NCBI RefSeq assembly: GCF_000258765.1
Contig: NZ_AJLT01000003.1
Coordinates: 62,001 to 126,000, forward strand
Direction of reading: 5' to 3'
From: Gillisia marina
GTDB taxonomy: Bacteria > Bacteroidota > Bacteroidia > Flavobacteriales > Flavobacteriaceae
DNA: 64,000 nt
Shown one piece after another: positions 37,397 to 50,039 of this stretch (position 1 is its first letter; each line of letters opens with the position of its first letter). The notes beneath the pieces are model-generated. The model worked only from the letters and a program-made list of their open reading frames with translations. It made no database searches and was not told the DNA's origin. A program made the position numbers and the translations under genes.

Positions 37397-40154
37397 ATGA
37401 AAAAATCATTCACTGTTATCTTTTTTTTTGTGTTGTATTGCTACTTACGCCCAAACCACGGTGACGGGACGTATTGTAGATAACAATAACTCACCGGTTT
37501 TAGGTGCTAATATCCTAGTACCCGAACTCTCTGAAGGAACCGTTTCAGATTTAGATGGAAACTTTAGTCTTACCGTTTCTCAGGATCCTCCATTTACCCT
37601 CCAAATTAGTAGTGTTGGTTTCGAAACCGTTCGGGTTCCAATAACTTCTTCAAACCAGATTGTAGATGTCACTTTGTTGGAAGGAAATGATTTAGATGAA
37701 ATAGTGGTTTCTGCATCCAGAACTCCAGAAAGAATTTTTGAATCTCCGGTTACTGTAGAGCGTTTTGGGATTAAGGAAATCAAAAACACTACAGCTGCTA
37801 CTTTTTATGCGGGATTAGAAAACCTTAAGGGAGTAGATATTAACACGAGCAGTTTAACTTTTCAATCTGTGAATACCCGTGGTTTTGCAACTTTTGCAAA
37901 TACCAGATTCGTGCAATTGGTAGACGGAATGGATAATTCTTCTCCAGCTCTTAATTTTGTTCTTGGAAATTTATTGGGTATGACTGAACTGGATGTAAAT
38001 AGTGTCGAACTTCTTCCAGGAGCTTCTTCAGCACTATACGGTGCGAATGCCTTTAATGGAATTTTATTCATGACCAGTAAAAGCCCATTCGATTTTCCGG
38101 GAATAAGCGCTTATTATAAGCAAGGTGTTACATCTCAGGATGCCGCAGGAACAAACCCGGTTTACGATCTTGGTGTTCGTGTTGCCCACAAATTTTCAGA
38201 TAAATTTGCAGCCAAAGCAAACTTCTCTTATTTAAAAGGAACAGATTGGTATGCCGATAGTGAGGTAGATGTGTTAGATCCCGGAAACACAAGAGCAGAT
38301 CCTAACTATGATGGATTAAATACTTACGGGGATGATTTTTTTGTAAATATTAGAGGTGTAGCTCAATCTTTAGCTGCTGCAGGCCAGATTCCTGCTGAGG
38401 CGGTAAGTTTAATTCCTAATCAAAATGTAACAAGAACAGGTTATGCCGAAACTAGTCTTACCGATTATAAGGCAGAAAGTATAAAATTTGATGCAGCGCT
38501 TCATTACAGGCCTTTTGCAGATGATTTTGAAATAAGTTATTTAGGAAAAGTCGGAATTGGTTCTACCATCTACCAAGGAGCTAGTAGATATGCTTTAAAA
38601 GATTTCTTTTTACAGCAGCATAAAATAGAAGTAAGTAATGATAACTTCTTTGTGAGAGGATATATAACCGATGAAGATGCAGGTGATTCCTATGACACGC
38701 GATTTACGGCTGTCAATATAAACAGGTTCTGGAAATCAGATCAGCAATGGTTTGGGCAATATACAGGAGCTTTCTTGCAAGGAACCCTTGGGGGGCTTTC
38801 TGAAGCTGAGGCGCATGCCTTGGCCAGACAAACAGCTGATACAGGAAGATTTATTCCCGGGACAGCGGAATTTCAAAATGCTTTTGATCAAGTAATCAAG
38901 GATCCAGATCTTCTAACAGGATCTAAATTCCAGGATGCAACTCAATTAAGGCATGTAGATGCCAATTATAACTTTTCTCATATTACTCAAGATTTTGCCG
39001 ATATCCAGGTTGGAGGATCTTATAGACAATATAAGCTGAATTCCTTCGGAACAATTTTTACTGATATAGATGGTCCGATAAAATATTCTGAATATGGTAT
39101 CTATACCCAAATTCAGAAAAAATTAATGGAAGAAAGATTGAAGTTGACAGGTTCTATTAGATATGATAAATCTGAATTATTTGATGGGAACTTCTCTCCA
39201 AGACTTTCTGTAGGCTATACTGCAGGAGCCGAAAGATCTCATAATTTAAGAGCCTCTGTACAAACAGGATTTAGATATCCAACAACTCAGGATCTATTTA
39301 TTGGTTTAGATGCCGGAAGAGCTATTTTAGTAGGATCGGCTGAATCTAATTTAGATAGAGATGTTAGAACCTTTACGTTAAGTGGGGTTGGCGCTGGAGT
39401 TACGGGTAGTCAAACTGTTGACATTCTTGGTAGAGCAGCTTATGAAAATTCTTTTTCATTAAATTCAGTGTTAACTGGAGCTCCTGCTAAATCTGATGTA
39501 GAGATCGTTAAGCCGGAAAAAGTAACTGCTCTTGAAGTTGGGTATCGTGGGAGAACTGGAAAAGTAATTATTGATGTAAACGCATATTATAATATTTACA
39601 AGGATTTCATTTCCAATGAAACGGTATTGGTGCCTTTTTATGGGGAAGTTGGAGATAATTCTCTTTCCTTATTGGCCTTACGGCAAAATGATTTCAAGGC
39701 TTATCAAACCTATACCAATTCTTCAGCAGATGTGAAATCTTATGGAGCAACTTTTGGCTTGGGAACTAAGGTGTTTGGAAATTACGATTTGGATGGAAAT
39801 TACACCTATTCCGAAGAAGATTTTGACCAGTCCTCTGCGCCGGACTTTAGAACCAGCTTTAATACACCAAAACATAAGGTGAAAATTTCCTTTGGGAATA
39901 CAGAGGTATTTACCAATTTTGGTTTCAATGTAAACTATAGATGGAGTGATACTTATCTATGGCAAGGTACGTTTGGAGACGGTAAAGTTCCTGCGTATTC
40001 TGTAGTAGATGCCCAAGTGAATTATAAAGTGCCTTCTATTAAATCTGTTTTCAAGTTGGGAGCAACTAATATTGGCGGGAATGAATATTTTACCGCTTTT
40101 GGAACAGGGCATATTGGTCAGCAATATTACGCATCAATTACCTTTAATAACTAA
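37397..40154 (+). CDS. TonB-dependent receptor (homopolymer frameshift in the signal peptide)
   Basis: The main frame is open from 37428, but that start lacks a signal peptide. ATG at 37397 begins MKKSFTVI and shifts in a run of nine T (37421-37429); with eight the reading is MKKSFTVIFFLCCIATYAQ then TTVTGRIVDNNNSPVLGANI, about 918 residues. Order: signal, CarboxypepD_reg-like domain (about 20-95), plug (EIVVSASRTPERIFESPVTV and GASSALYGANAFNGILFM), then the 22-strand barrel ending YYASITFNN. It imports an unknown ligand across the outer membrane; no SusD partner is adjacent. The gap to glmS holds the 14-bp inverted repeat. Confidence 0.9.
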
Positions 40155-40185
40155 GGATGTAATCCTTCAGAAAAATCAATTCTCT

Positions 40186-40226
40186 AAAAAAGCTCTTTAT
40201 CATAAATTGGTAAAGAGCTTTTTTTA
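40186..40226 (+). terminator. Terminator after the TonB receptor gene
   Basis: AAGCTCTTTA pairs with TAAAGAGCTT around an 11-nt loop, followed by seven T and preceded by A-run. Confidence 0.88.
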
Positions 40227-40368
40227 TTAACTGAAAAAATTATTGGTTTCCAGTAAATTATGCATTTTTGAAGGCCTTTCTTGGAAATAAGATTACCCAA
40301 TTTCAATAAAATTAGATTCAGCAAAAAAAAGTTGTGTATAAGGCTATATGATTTTATAAAGAAAAAAC

Positions 40369-40376
40369 TATATTTG
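40369..40376 (+). promoter_or_regulatory. atpD -7 box
   Basis: TATATTTG followed by C, exact consensus, 81 nt upstream of atpD. A good -33 TTTG is not seen at the standard spacing. Confidence 0.6.
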
Positions 40377-40454
40377 CAGCCTGAAAATAGGTTTAGATAA
40401 ATTCTATTTATCGAACATTTTTTGAAGATTTCAATATTAAACATAAAGAATTAG

Positions 40455-41969
<1,515 letters not shown>

Positions 41970-41993
41970 AATAGTCTTGAGAAGTGAGCTATT

Positions 41994-42046
41994 AGTAGTG
42001 AGAATTAACTCCAAAGCTAATTACTCAATACTCAATACTCAATACT
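41994..42046 (+). repeat. Hairpin plus ACTCAAT tandem repeat in the atpD-atpC spacer
   Basis: Three back-to-back copies of ACTCAAT at 42023-42043, preceded by AGTAGTGAGAATTA (41994-42007), which can pair with TAATTACTCAATACT (42018-42032) with two mismatches. Related to the hairpin in the sdhA-sdhB spacer. Confidence 0.75.
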
Positions 42047-42055
42047 AAAAAGAAT

Positions 42056-42343
42056 ATGTATTTAGAAATAGTTACTCCGGAAGCAGTTGTATTTGGTGCA
42101 GAAGTAGTGTCAGTTAGAGTTCCTGGAATGGATGGTGAATTTCAGATGTTAAATCATCATGCTGCAATTGTTTCACTTTTGGTAGAAGGAGAAGTAAAGA
42201 TAGATCTAGCTTCGGCAACTCCTGAAATGCTTAAGAAACTTCCTTCAGCTTTTAGAAAAGAAGCTAATAATGTACTTTTCTACCCTATTAAAGGTGGTGT
42301 ATTGGAAATGAAAGATAACAAAGCGATCTTATTAGCTGATTAA
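42056..42343 (+). CDS. atpC: ATP synthase F1 subunit epsilon
   Basis: 95 residues: the N-terminal beta-sandwich only (MYLEIVTPEAVVFGAEVVSV, VPGMDGEFQMLNHHAAIVSL, GGVLEMKDNKAILLAD). The C-terminal helical hairpin that inhibits F1 in many bacteria is missing, as is normal for Bacteroidota epsilon. It belongs to the rotor stalk. Located 86 nt after atpD behind a repeat hairpin and followed by a strong terminator. Confidence 0.94.
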   Translation: MYLEIVTPEAVVFGAEVVSVRVPGMDGEFQMLNHHAAIVSLLVEGEVKIDLASATPEMLKKLPSAFRKEANNVLFYPIKGGVLEMKDNKAILLAD

Positions 42344-42399
42344 TCCCTATTTGAGGATTAAATTTCTGAAGAGATTTAATTATTTATAAAATTATATTT

Positions 42400-42434
42400 A
42401 AAAAGCCTGTTGAATTTCAACAGGCTTTTTTTTT
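42400..42434 (+). terminator. Terminator after atpC
   Basis: AAGCCTGTTG / CAACAGGCTT 10-bp perfect stem, 5-nt loop, followed by nine T. Confidence 0.93.
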
Positions 42435-42464
42435 GTTCCATATAATTTAAAGTATCCAGAAGGC

Positions 42465-42678
42465 CACATTTCGACAGGCTCAATGTGACAGCCTAATGTC
42501 ATCCTGAGCCTGTCGAAGGATCTTAATGAAACAGGATCATATTAATTGGAGAGCCCTGCTTTCGTCGAGATGACAGATAAACCGAAATGTCTAGTTGAAA
42601 AGCACTTTGTAATTTTCTTCACATTTCGATAAGCTCAATGTGACAATTCAATGTCATCCTGAGCCTGTCGAAGGATCT
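42465..42678. repeat. Two copies of the dispersed GTCGAAG intergenic repeat
   Basis: Copy 1: TCGACAGGCTCA (42471-42482) and TGAGCCTGTCGA (42505-42516) form a perfect 12-bp inverted repeat, flanked by AATGTGAC and GTCATCC. Copy 2 (42621-42678) has the same layout with changes in the left arm (TCGATAAGCTCA). Related to 8961-9175 and 53133-53222. Confidence 0.85.
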
Positions 42679-42762
42679 CTCCAGATTTAACTATTCGAAA
42701 TACGGCGGCAGATTATAATCTAGTCACAATAACTGTCAGGATTGTCGAGGGATTTTACCTTT

Positions 42763-44536
42763 CTACTTCGTTGCCAACCATGCTTCTCTTGCTTTTTGAG
42801 CTTTTTTATCGGCATTTTCATCAATACTAATGGTGTATGCAGGATCTTTAGAAAGTGTCACTTTTGTGTTTTCCTCTTTGGCGTGTCTTATAAAAGAAAG
42901 TTCTAGTGCTGTTCCCGGTTTACTTTCATTCATTATGGTTTCCCATCCTTTTGTAGAGGATATAGGTTTTCCATTTACGGAAGTGATGATATCTCCGCTG
43001 TTTAAATTCGCATTATAAGCTGGGCTTCCAATTTTTGGATTGCTGCTTATTTGAACTTTATTTTCATTTGCTTTCAGTGATGCTCCAAAATATCCTTTTT
43101 CATCATCTTGGCTTAATTTTAATCCTACAGTTTTAAAAAGCTCAGTATACTTTGGCATGTCGCTTTCATAAATATAGTTTCCGAAGAAATTATTTGCAAT
43201 CTCTGCACCTGCATAGTTTTTCAGGCTTTCATGCAGATCTTCGATAGTATATGAAACCTCTGTTTTTCCGAAGGTATTCCAAACCTGCTTCATAAAATCG
43301 TCTAGGTTTAATCCGTTGTTTCTTAATTCCAGATCTAAAGCCAATCCAAGAACGCTTCCGTAGGAATAATAGGAGATAAAGGTGTTTTCTCTATTCACTG
43401 GATCTACAGAAGTTGCAGCATCTACAAAAGGAGCTTGATAGCTCATCTCTATTGGGTTGAAAAATTGATGTGCAGGTGAATTCCAAACATAGTTAAACGT
43501 ACCATTTAAACTCTTCACGTATTCTTCTGCAGTCAAAATATTTGCTCTGTGAAGGATAAGGTTGGTATAATAACTCGTAAATCCTTCAGCGAACCAAAGA
43601 GAACCAGACATGTTTGCTTTAGAAAAATTGAAAGGTTCTAAATCGAATGGTCTAATTCGCTCTACATTCCATGCGTGAAAAAACTCATGAGAAACCGTCC
43701 CTATATTCCCCTTCATTCCGCCATCGGCTAAGGCATCAGTATCCGTTAAGATTGTGCTATTTCTGTGTTCCATCCCATCTCCGGATACATTTGGAAGATA
43801 ACAGGCGATAAAAGTGTACGTTCCATAGTCGAATTCCGGTAGTTCGCCAAACACTTGCCTTTCCTGTTCTACAATACGTTTTACCTGATCGAAGTAGGTG
43901 TCAAATTCGGCATCTGTTCCATTATGATGTAATGCAAAACGAATATTTTCCCCATCCATTTTAAACTCTATTAAGCTGAAATTACTTAATTCGGTTGGGC
44001 TATCCATGAAATAATAAAGATCTGGAGCCATAAAAGTGTTTTCCTTTATCGGTTTGAGTTGGGTTGCAACTTTCCAGTTGGAATTCTCGGGAGCGTTGAA
44101 AGTTATTTCTATAGGCCTATGTTCCAATTCTTCGGCATACATAAAAGTAGCCGGCATATTTAAATGCGCGTGGGTGTTGTCTATTTGAGAATAGGTGCCA
44201 TCTGCGCGATTTGCAAAAAGAAGGTATTCTATATTCACAGTGCCATCATGCCCTGAAACATTCCAGGAATAAGGATCTTTTCTGGTCACCATCAATTTCT
44301 CTCCTTTGCTATTTGTAGCATGAAAGCCATATACATTTTTTGCAAATTCATGGATGGCATATCTTCCCGGTGACGACCTGCTCATAGAAACTACAAGTTC
44401 ATGTGATTTTACATTTGGAAAACTGATTTTTACTTTTGCTTCGTGATGAATCGCATTCTCGAAAGAAATTTCGTAGCTATTAATTTGTGCAAAAGAGAAA
44501 GCTGTAATTAGAAAGAAAAAAAATGAATTTTGGCAT
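42763..44536 (-). CDS. M61 family metallopeptidase with PDZ domain (homopolymer frameshift in the signal peptide)
   Basis: The open frame 42763-44385 lacks the N-terminus. Upstream in frame the sequence continues to QINSYEISFENAIHHEAKV, and ATG 44534-44536 starts MPKFIFF before a run of eight T (minus strand; 44516-44523). With seven T it reads MPKFIFFFLITAFSFAQ, a normal signal peptide, giving about 590 residues. The peptidase site is SHEFFHAWNVERIRP (HExxH) with the distal Glu in SLWFAEGFTSYY; a PDZ domain follows (GSPAYNANLNSGDIITSVNG). M61 enzymes are glycyl-type aminopeptidases, exported here. Convergent with atpC across the repeat region. Confidence 0.9.
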
Positions 44537-44635
44537 AGCGGATTGTTGATTTAGCCCCTAAAATAGGGAAAATAAAAATCTAAGTAATTAATTATTAAAC
44601 TAAATTCCTCGCTCCTATTCCTCGATAATAACTAT

Positions 44636-44643
44636 TATATTTG
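44636..44643 (+). promoter_or_regulatory. mrp operon -7 box
   Basis: TATATTTG followed by C, exact consensus, 26 nt upstream of mrpA ATG 44670. No clear -33 partner. Confidence 0.65.
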
Positions 44644-44669
44644 CATTAAATTGAATTTTAAAGTTATCT

Positions 44670-46975
44670 ATGCTTTCAGCCATACTTTTAGGGTTTGTAT
44701 TTTCTTTATTCCTGGTTCTTACCGGGAAATTTTTTAAAGGGAAATTTTCTATTCTGGCGGCAGGGGTGCCATTGGCGCTATTTTTATATTTTACTCAGTT
44801 TATAGGGCAAATCTCCAATGGAGAAGTAATCTCTGAATTCCATTCTTGGATTCCGGCTTTCGGAGTAAACCTTGGGTTTACCTTGGACGGACTCTCCCTT
44901 CTGTTTTCATTAATGATTACCGGAATTGGTTTTCTGGTGTTTGTATATACTTCAGCATATTTAAAGAATCATAAATATTTAGATCGGTTTTATGGGTATC
45001 TAAGTATGTTCATGGCTGCAATGCTTGGTCTTGTGCTTTCAGATAATCTCATTTCTCTTTTTGTTTTTTGGGAATTAACAAGCATCACCTCTTTTTTCTT
45101 AATTGGATTTAATAACACCAACCCAGAATCCAGAAAATCGGCCTTAATAGCTTTAGCGATAACCGGAATTGGCGGCCTTTCTTTATTGGTTGGAGCCTTG
45201 TTTTTGGGTTCTATTACCGGAACTTATAGCATTGCTGAAATGCTAACAATGAATCCGGAGATCGCGTCGAATCCCTACTATATTTTAATCGTACTCCTTG
45301 TTTTCGGAGCAGCATTTACAAAGTCGGCACAATTCCCATTTCACTTCTGGTTACCGGGAGCGATGAAAGCCCCAACTCCTGTTTCTACCTATTTGCACTC
45401 TGCAACGATGGTAAAGGCTGGAATCTATCTTCTAATGAGGATGACTCCTGTGTTGGGAGATCATGAATTTTGGAATACCAGCTTAATTATTGTTGGAGCA
45501 ATCACAATGGTTTATTCGGCAATTCATACCCTTTTTAGAACAGATCTAAAAGGAATTTTAGCTTATTCAACAATTTCAGCATTAGGAATTTTGGTGTTTT
45601 TAATAGGCCAAGGTACTTCTGAAGCACTAACAGCAGCAGCGGTTTTTATCATCGTTCATGCGCTATATAAGGCTACTTTATTCCTCGTTACCGGAATTAT
45701 AGACCACCAAGCCGGCACTAGAAATACTACCATTTTGCGCGGATTAAGAAAAGTGTTATTTCCGGTGGCAATTGCAGGATTTTTAGCGGCACTTTCCAGT
45801 GCGGGTATTCCTCCTACAATTGGATTTATAGGAAAAGAACTCACATATGAATCTACTTTCCATTTTGAGAATATGGCGATCTTATTGATGGGATTAATTG
45901 TGATCACAAAAATATTGTTGCTTTATGCTGGCTTTGTTGCTGGAATAAAACCGTTTACGGGAGCTTTACCCGAGAGATTTCAAAACACTAAAATGCCTAG
46001 TTTTTTAATGTGGCTGCCGCCGCTGTTATTGGCTCTCGCTTGTGTTGTTTTTGGAATTTTCCCTGGGCTAATTGAAGGTCCCTAGTTAAACCGATGGTTA
46101 GTTCTATGGGCTTAAATAGTGGTGAGATTCATTTAAAATTATTTCACGGCTTCAATATCATTTTATTACTAAGTGTGATAACAATTGCTTTAGGTACAGT
46201 TTTATATTTTACGCTTCAGCCATCAAACAAGCTTAAAATTTGGATTCAAAAATTTGAAAAGTTTTCTCCACAAACTATAATCACCAACTCATGGTCTTTC
46301 TTCTATAGGTTTTCTAACGATTGGACCAATCTTTTTCAGAATGGATATTTAAGAAACTATGTTTCTACAATAATGGTGTTCACAATCGTGCTGATAGGTT
46401 ATGCATTGTTTAGAACAGCCACATATTCTGTAGATTTCAACTCTTTTTCACCCATTACAGTGTATGAAGCATCTACTTCTCTTGTAATGCTCATTGCTAT
46501 TGGATATACGGTGTTTACACGATCTAGATTGGCTGCGGTTGCTGCAATGGGTATTATTGGATATGCAATTTGTATCTTATTTGTAATTTATAGTGCACCA
46601 GATCTTGCAATGACTCAGTTTTCTATAGACACGCTTACGGTGATACTTTTTGTACTGGTACTTTATAAATTACCAAAGTATTTAAAGTTGTCAGACTATA
46701 GAATGAGGATTCGGGACGGAGTTCTTTCTTTAACTTTTGGTACGATAATCACATTACTGATTTTGGAGGTTCTGGCAGAACCAATAAGTAGTGAGGTAAG
46801 CGATTATTACGCTCAGAATGCTTATTTGACGGCACATGGGAAGAATGTGGTGAACGTTATTTTAGTTGATTTTAGAGGGGCAGATACAATGATAGAAATT
46901 TCTGTATTGGCAATTGCGGCAATTGGAGTTTTTGCTTTGCTGAAGTTAAGATTGAAAAAATCTGATCAGCGATAA
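44670..46975 (+). CDS. mrpA: Na+/H+ antiporter subunit MrpA (broken by a -1 frameshift)
   Basis: Frames 44670-46085 and 46094-46975 join if one T is added at about 46086 (CCCTAG to CCCTTAG), removing the stop and reading GLIEGPLVKPMVSSMGLN, for about 768 residues, the usual length. The first 430 residues are the ND5-like proton channel (LFVFWELTSITSFFLIGF, FHFWLPGAMKAPTPVSTYLH); the C-terminal part has the DUF4040/MrpB-like helices (YSAPDLAMTQFSIDTLTVIL, NVILVDFRGADTMIEISV). Largest subunit of the Mrp complex in the inner membrane. First gene of mrpABCDEFG. Confidence 0.92.
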
Positions 46976-47006
46976 TTGCTTCTGAAATAGATAAAAACGA
47001 ATAGTC

Positions 47007-47419
47007 ATGAAAACAATAATTTTAAGAACAGCATCCACATACCTTTTGCCGGTATTGCTGTTGTTTTCAATATTTATACTGCTAAGAGGGCATTACTCTC
47101 CAGGAGGAGGCTTTGTAGGTGGTTTGATAGCATCTATCGCCTTTGTGCTGCATTCCTTTGCTCGAGGATTAGATAACACCAAAGAACTGCTTAGAATGCA
47201 TCCGGCTTTTTAATGCCGATAGGTTTAGCTTTAGCGTTTTTAGCCGGTGTTACACCAGTGATTCTTTTTGATCTGCCATTTATGACAGGCTTATGGTACC
47301 CAGATCATTTACCGGTTTTAGGTTCCTTGGGTTCCGCCTTGTTTTTTGATTTAGGCGTTTACTTAGTGGTTGTAGGGGTAACCTTAACTATAATATTTAC
47401 AATTTCAGAATCTGCTTAA
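47007..47419 (+). CDS. mrpB: Na+/H+ antiporter subunit MrpB (broken by a -1 frameshift)
   Basis: Two 68-codon ORFs (47007-47213, 47213-47419) are one MrpB. With six T instead of five around 47208-47212, the stop disappears and the reading becomes LLRMHPAFLMPIGLALAF, about 137 residues, the standard size. Four membrane spans; RGHYSPGGGFVGGLIASIAF is the family signature. The two-gene alternative would require two half-proteins each with only two spans. Confidence 0.9.
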
Positions 47420-47422
47420 ACT

Positions 47423-47776
47423 ATGGAAGTACTTTTAGCGATAATGATCGGAATTTTATATGCTGCAGGAATTTACATGATTTTACGTAGAAGTCTTGTT
47501 AAGCTAATTCTCGGAATTATTATTTTAGGGAATGGGGCAAATTTGCTCATATTTCTACTCGGAAGAGTGGTAAAAGGAAGCCCACCGATTATTCCGGCAG
47601 ATTCAGATGTTTTTCAATCTGTTTACGCTGATCCTGTTCCGCAAGCACTTATATTAACCGCAATTGTAATTAGTTTTGGATTGCAGTCTTTTGCAATTAT
47701 TTTGGTGAAAAGAGCTTACAAGGTGGTTAAAACAGACGATTTAGATGAAATGAACGCAATAGATAAAGATTCATGA
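47423..47776 (+). CDS. mrpC: Na+/H+ antiporter subunit MrpC
   Basis: 117 residues, NuoK-like, three spans. Blocks [31 protein letters not shown] and [20 protein letters not shown] are diagnostic. Stop overlaps mrpD start by 4 nt (ATGA), so translation is coupled. Confidence 0.95.
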   Translation: MEVLLAIMIGILYAAGIYMILRRSLVKLILGIIILGNGANLLIFLLGRVVKGSPPIIPADSDVFQSVYADPVPQALILTAIVISFGLQSFAIILVKRAYKVVKTDDLDEMNAIDKDS

Positions 47777-49304
47777 CACAACAGCTAGTACTATACCCCC
47801 TATTGCTTCAAATGTTTTTAAGCATCGTTTTGATGTTTTGTTGGACAAAAATTTCATGGCAGCGTGTAATCAGTATCATTGGAAGCCTTATTAATGTTGG
47901 AGTTTCTATTTGGTTATTCAGCTATATCTGGGAAAATGGAACTCAAATTGTTCAGGCTGGAAATTGGAAACCACCCTTTGGGATCATCTTTGTAGCCGAT
48001 ACTTTTTCGGCCACGATGGTTCTGTTAACCGCAATTTCGGGACTAGCTGTGTCTAGTTTTTCATCTGCTTCAGTAGTAGCAGCGAGATTAAAATTTGGCT
48101 ATTTCCCGATCTTTCATTTTCTATTATTAGGGCTGAATGGAGCATTTTTAACAGGTGATATTTTTAATTTATATGTTTGGTTTGAAATTATTATAATCTC
48201 CTCTTTTGTACTTATTACCCTTGGAGGTGAAAAAGCACAATTAGAAGGTTCAGTAAAATATTTTACCCTTAATATTTTGGCTTCCATGATTTTTCTTACC
48301 GCCATTGCAGTACTATACGGTCTTACAGGATCGCTTAATATGGCAGACCTTGCCATAAAGATTGCGGCAATAGATAATCGTGGATTGGTAGAAATCACCG
48401 CGATTTTATTTCTGGTCGCCTTCGGAATTAAAGCAGCGGTTTTTCCGCTGTATTTTTGGTTGCCGGATTCCTATCATACTCCACCTTCTGCAATAGCAGC
48501 AATATTTGGAGGCTTATTGACTAAAGTTGGGGTTTATGCACTTATCCGGGTATTCACTTTGATATTTGTGGACGATCTGTTTTTAGAGAACATTATTTTA
48601 ATTGTTGCTGTACTTACTTTATTTAGTGGTGCCTTAGGTGCATTGGTTCAGAATAATATTAGAAAAGTATTCTCTTACCTCATTATTTGTCATATTGGAT
48701 ATATGATAGCCGGGTTGGGTCTTTTTACTGAAGTCGCCATCGCAGGAACTATATTTTATCTAATCCATGATATTATTGTAAAAACGAATCTTTTTATGGT
48801 TGGGGGTTTAATATTTAGAATCCGTGGAACAAATAGTATTAGGGATCTAGGAGGATTGTATGCAGATTATCCAAAATTAAGTCTATTGATAGCAATTCCC
48901 TTATTCTCACTAGTTGGGATTCCTCCATTATCTGGTTTTTGGCCAAAAATTTCATTGGTAATTGCTGGTTTCGAAGCTGAACAATGGTGGGTTGTAGGAG
49001 CTATTATCTTTGCAAGTTTAATGACACTTATAGTTGTAGCAAAGGTTTGGGCTGCAGTTATTTGGAAGGACAAGAAGGAATTACCGGTACGACTGAATTT
49101 TAGGTATTTCGATAAATTAAAAACAATTAGAAAGCTCAGATGATAACGCCTATGATATTTTTATCATTGGTATCTTTGTATATTGGATTTGGTGCAGAGC
49201 ATATTCAGCAAGTATCAACCAGAGTAGCAAGCGAGCTGATAGATAATAACCAGTACATTGAATCGGTTTTGGGAAAAGAGCAAATTATAGGTCATGAAGA
49301 ATAG
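47773..49304 (+). CDS. mrpD: Na+/H+ antiporter subunit MrpD (broken by a -1 frameshift near the C-terminus)
   Basis: The first frame ends at 49143 after [11 protein letters not shown]. One added base near 49139 continues as [20 protein letters not shown] and [11 protein letters not shown] to a stop at 49302-49304, about 510 residues, standard MrpD length. NuoN/M-like proton channel with [38 protein letters not shown] and [11 protein letters not shown]. The corrected end overlaps mrpE by 11 nt. Without the repair the last transmembrane helix would be lost. Confidence 0.92.
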
Positions 49305-49770
49305 ATTTTTATCCAACATAATTTTAATGGGTATTTGGGTGGCTCTTACAGGAGAGTTCACACTTGCCAATTATTTGTTTGGATTCGCTTTTAGTTTCTT
49401 CACGATGAGAATGATTACTACAGGCTCAGGAAATGCAAAGTATTTTAAGATCTTGCCAAAAGTGATCGCTTTTATATTTTTCTTCCTATATGAACTTGTT
49501 AAGGCAAATGTACAGGTAGCTTACGAGGTAATGACACCTCATTATAACATGAGCCCCGGAATTGTGAAAATTCCGCTTTCAGCCAAAACGAATGTGGAGA
49601 TTACACTTCTTGCAAATATGATAACCCTTACTCCTGGTACGTTAAGTTTAGATGTTTCAGACGATCGTAAGGTGTTATATGTGCATTCTATGTACATAAC
49701 TTCTAAAGAGAAATTCATACATAGTATCAAGAACGGATTCGAAAAACGTATACTAGAAATATTAAGATGA
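49294..49770 (+). CDS. mrpE: Na+/H+ antiporter subunit MrpE
   Basis: 158 residues, two membrane spans at the N-terminus and a cytosolic C-domain. LVKANVQVAYEVMTPHYNMS, NMITLTPGTLSLDVSDD and LYVHSMYI are MrpE family blocks. Overlaps mrpD (corrected) and mrpF. Confidence 0.94.
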   Translation: MKNRFLSNIILMGIWVALTGEFTLANYLFGFAFSFFTMRMITTGSGNAKYFKILPKVIAFIFFFLYELVKANVQVAYEVMTPHYNMSPGIVKIPLSAKTNVEITLLANMITLTPGTLSLDVSDDRKVLYVHSMYITSKEKFIHSIKNGFEKRILEILR

Positions 49771-50039
49771 CATTACACGAGTTTATTTTTTACATCGTAG
49801 TTCCTATCTTATCGATTTCGGTACTGCTAATTCTATGGAGGTTTTTAATAGGTCCAAGTATAGTAGATAGAATTATAGCTTTAGATCTTATTGTTACTAC
49901 AGGAATTGGATTTATTGCCGGATATAGCATTCTAACCAATAGGCCATCTTTTTTAGATGTCGCAATGATTTTGGCGCTTATTGCATTTTTGGGGACAGTC
50001 GCATTTTCGTATTATATTCAAAAAAGAAATAAAAAATGA
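49767..50039 (+). CDS. mrpF: Na+/H+ antiporter subunit MrpF
   Basis: 90 residues, three spans. The conserved RFLIGPSIVDRIIALDLI, including the essential Asp, and FLDVAMILALIAFLGTVAFS mark MrpF. Overlaps both neighbours by 4 nt. Confidence 0.94.
   Translation: MTLHEFIFYIVVPILSISVLLILWRFLIGPSIVDRIIALDLIVTTGIGFIAGYSILTNRPSFLDVAMILALIAFLGTVAFSYYIQKRNKK

Larger units (their letters stand above)
42344..42762. other. Gene-free region after atpC
   Basis: 419 nt without a gene. It contains the atpC terminator (42400-42434) and then two copies of the dispersed GTCGAAG repeat (42465-42523 and 42621-42678); the stretch between them (about 42550-42580) carries a weaker related word. Confidence 0.75.

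Noticed and set aside
40184-40444. 86-codon minus-strand ORF upstream of atpD
   Set aside because: Low-complexity, Ile/Leu/Phe-rich translation across a terminator and a promoter; no start context.
42023-42046. ACTCAAT repeats as a CRISPR or VNTR array
   Set aside because: Only three 7-mers without spacers; they fit a hairpin repeat instead.
47007-47419. Two separate 68-codon mrpB-like genes
   Set aside because: One added T restores a full-length MrpB; two half-size subunits have no precedent that I know.
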